Positions 62,501 to 64,000 of a DNA stretch of 64,000 nt are shown piece after piece. Positions within the stretch are counted from its first letter, which is position 1, and each line of letters opens with the position of its first letter. A program made the translations under genes and the position numbers. The notes beneath the pieces are model-generated. The model saw nothing but the letters and a program-made list of their open reading frames with translations. It did not search any database and had not been told where the DNA came from. This DNA comes from Amborella trichopoda (Eukaryota; Streptophyta; Magnoliopsida; Amborellales; Amborellaceae): NCBI RefSeq assembly GCF_000471905.2, contig NW_006499912.1, positions 186,001-250,000 on the forward strand, written 5' to 3'.

Positions 62501-62654
62501 CCTACCTCTTTAGATGGATCAAATTTGAGAAACAGACATCCCGGATTCTACTGGATGCTTGTGCCTATCCTCCATGCCATGAAAATTTACGTCAAGCTTC
62601 ATTTCTTGTATATCAGCAGCCACCACGGCCGTCGCCACCTGCGTTCACACCAGT
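59550..62654. repeat. Segment X, copy X3 (cut by an N gap)
   Basis: X3 is nearly the same as X2, including the lack of the X1-specific 1.1 kb. It holds a frame-shifted small ORF (59927-60112), a MITE-like stretch at about 61030-61310, AT-rich DNA in which I see no gene, and the ORF tail at 62519-62641. Confidence 0.88.
62519..62641 (-). pseudogene. Conserved ORF tail, X3 copy
   Basis: This is the same 41-codon open frame as in X1 and X2, with KLDVNFHGMEDRHKHPVESG. It ends at the same TGA. The upstream part runs into the gap at 62655. Confidence 0.35.
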
Positions 62655-63622
62655 NNNNNNNNNNNNNNNNNNNNNNNNNNNNNNNNNNNNNNNNNNNNNN
62701 NNNNNNNNNNNNNNNNNNNNNNNNNNNNNNNNNNNNNNNNNNNNNNNNNNNNNNNNNNNNNNNNNNNNNNNNNNNNNNNNNNNNNNNNNNNNNNNNNNNN
62801 NNNNNNNNNNNNNNNNNNNNNNNNNNNNNNNNNNNNNNNNNNNNNNNNNNNNNNNNNNNNNNNNNNNNNNNNNNNNNNNNNNNNNNNNNNNNNNNNNNNN
62901 NNNNNNNNNNNNNNNNNNNNNNNNNNNNNNNNNNNNNNNNNNNNNNNNNNNNNNNNNNNNNNNNNNNNNNNNNNNNNNNNNNNNNNNNNNNNNNNNNNNN
63001 NNNNNNNNNNNNNNNNNNNNNNNNNNNNNNNNNNNNNNNNNNNNNNNNNNNNNNNNNNNNNNNNNNNNNNNNNNNNNNNNNNNNNNNNNNNNNNNNNNNN
63101 NNNNNNNNNNNNNNNNNNNNNNNNNNNNNNNNNNNNNNNNNNNNNNNNNNNNNNNNNNNNNNNNNNNNNNNNNNNNNNNNNNNNNNNNNNNNNNNNNNNN
63201 NNNNNNNNNNNNNNNNNNNNNNNNNNNNNNNNNNNNNNNNNNNNNNNNNNNNNNNNNNNNNNNNNNNNNNNNNNNNNNNNNNNNNNNNNNNNNNNNNNNN
63301 NNNNNNNNNNNNNNNNNNNNNNNNNNNNNNNNNNNNNNNNNNNNNNNNNNNNNNNNNNNNNNNNNNNNNNNNNNNNNNNNNNNNNNNNNNNNNNNNNNNN
63401 NNNNNNNNNNNNNNNNNNNNNNNNNNNNNNNNNNNNNNNNNNNNNNNNNNNNNNNNNNNNNNNNNNNNNNNNNNNNNNNNNNNNNNNNNNNNNNNNNNNN
63501 NNNNNNNNNNNNNNNNNNNNNNNNNNNNNNNNNNNNNNNNNNNNNNNNNNNNNNNNNNNNNNNNNNNNNNNNNNNNNNNNNNNNNNNNNNNNNNNNNNNN
63601 NNNNNNNNNNNNNNNNNNNNNN
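62655..63622. other. Assembly gap (968 N)
   Basis: The left flank matches X1 at 16913 and the right flank matches Y1 at about 18976. About 2.06 kb is therefore expected here if the copy is complete, twice the N length. A GA-rich stretch and a TA repeat at the edges probably caused the break. Confidence 0.98.

Positions 63623-63661
<39 letters not shown>
63623..63661. repeat. (TA)n microsatellite
   Basis: This is a pure TA run of about 39 bases at the edge of the gap. Y1 has only a short TATATATATA at the same place (about 18975-18983), so the repeat has expanded here, or contracted there. Confidence 0.95.
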
Positions 63662-63663
<2 letters not shown>

Positions 63664-63724
63664 TACAAGTATACTAGAATGGTTTACACTAATGTAACTA
63701 TACACTTTATCTCTGGTTTTCCTC

Positions 63725-63733
63725 TATATATAG
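63725..63733 (+). promoter_or_regulatory. Candidate TATA box, Y3 copy (TATATATAG)
   Basis: It lies at the same distance from the hairpin as in Y1, within the conserved context 'ggttttcctctat...gctagacatttctctc'. The TATA core remains recognisable despite one change. Confidence 0.4.
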
Positions 63734-63769
63734 CTAGACATTTCTCTCTAGTTGAAGCACATAAATCAT

Positions 63770-63828
63770 TTGGAAGGTGCTCTCTCAACTATGACTTGCA
63801 TTGTCATAGTTGAGAGAGCACCTTCCAA
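63770..63828 (+). ncRNA. Candidate transcribed hairpin, Y3 copy (perfect 26-bp stem)
   Basis: Arms 63770-63795 and 63803-63828 are exact reverse complements around the 7-base loop TTGCATT. They differ from Y1 at three arm positions, and all pair here. Downstream, ATGATGAG and a frame with CYVCRTPHKADSI lead to a GTATGT donor at 63910, as in Y1. Small-RNA or transcript evidence is needed to tell a MIRNA from a leader hairpin. No named miRNA matches. Confidence 0.4.
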
Positions 63829-64000
63829 GTCACAGCCTTCCATTATCAATGATGAGTAGTGGTGATCGATGTTATGTTTGTCGAACCCCGCACAAAGCGG
63901 ACTCAATTGGTATGTCACAATAAGTTTGTTGTCCGATTGCCAAAATACAATTAGTTCAATCCGATCACGAAAAATACGAGTCTACATTTATACTTCACTT
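63829..64000 (+). other. Y3 continuation with partial micro-ORF and candidate intron start
   Basis: It aligns with 19156-19355, apart from about 27 bases absent near 63960. The ATG, the CxxC motif and the donor are kept. The acceptor lies beyond the window. Nothing else is recognised. Confidence 0.5.

Noticed and set aside
1-64000. CRISPR array, tRNA or rRNA genes, bacterial-type operon or defence system
   Set aside because: No regular short repeat/spacer pattern, tRNA box pair, rRNA sequence or prokaryote-like gene cluster was seen on either strand.

Overview
This is a repeat-dense, AT-rich stretch of a flowering-plant nuclear genome. The evidence is Ty1/copia retrotransposons with initiator-tRNA-Met-type primer sites, several MITE families, a hAT-like and a MULE-like element, a LINE tail and plant-type short-period repeats. 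The species cannot be told from the sequence. I find no intact host protein gene of normal length. I find no tRNA, rRNA, CRISPR array or bacterial-type operon.

The layout is a head-to-tail array of diverged units. Each unit reads: copia element on the minus strand (with LTRs of about 2.7 kb), then a segment I call X, then Y, then B. Positions are: LTR tail 1-100 and partial X0 101-1028; a short non-autonomous LTR element about 1029-2866; copia element E1 2912-12637; X1 12638-18696; Y1 18697-25336; B1 25337-30536; E2 30537-40247; X2 40248-45166; B2 45167-50726 (Y is missing here); E3 50727-59549; X3 59550-62654; an N gap; and Y3 63623-64000. In every copy X follows the copia LTR at the same base, so the copia insertion is older than the duplications. 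On top of this, B1-E2-X2 (about 19.8 kb with Ns) is repeated as B2-E3-X3 at only a few per cent divergence. This is a young tandem duplication whose junction is visible at 45166/45167.

Two places may have been host genes. Y carries a TATA box followed by a hairpin (a perfect 26-bp stem with a 7-nt loop in Y3) and a possible spliced small ORF; this is the best candidate for an undescribed transcript. The ends of the X copies and the B segments carry a roughly 30-codon ORF tail, open in all five copies, together with a decayed proline-rich and Q-rich gene fragment. X also starts with a short conserved ORF of unknown identity.

The remaining sequence is a satellite of about 500-540 bp in Y/B, foldback elements, MITEs and GA-rich low-complexity DNA. 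Three N runs are present. Comparison with the sister copies shows that the lengths of the second and third are probably wrong. All identities and divergences quoted are by-eye estimates.
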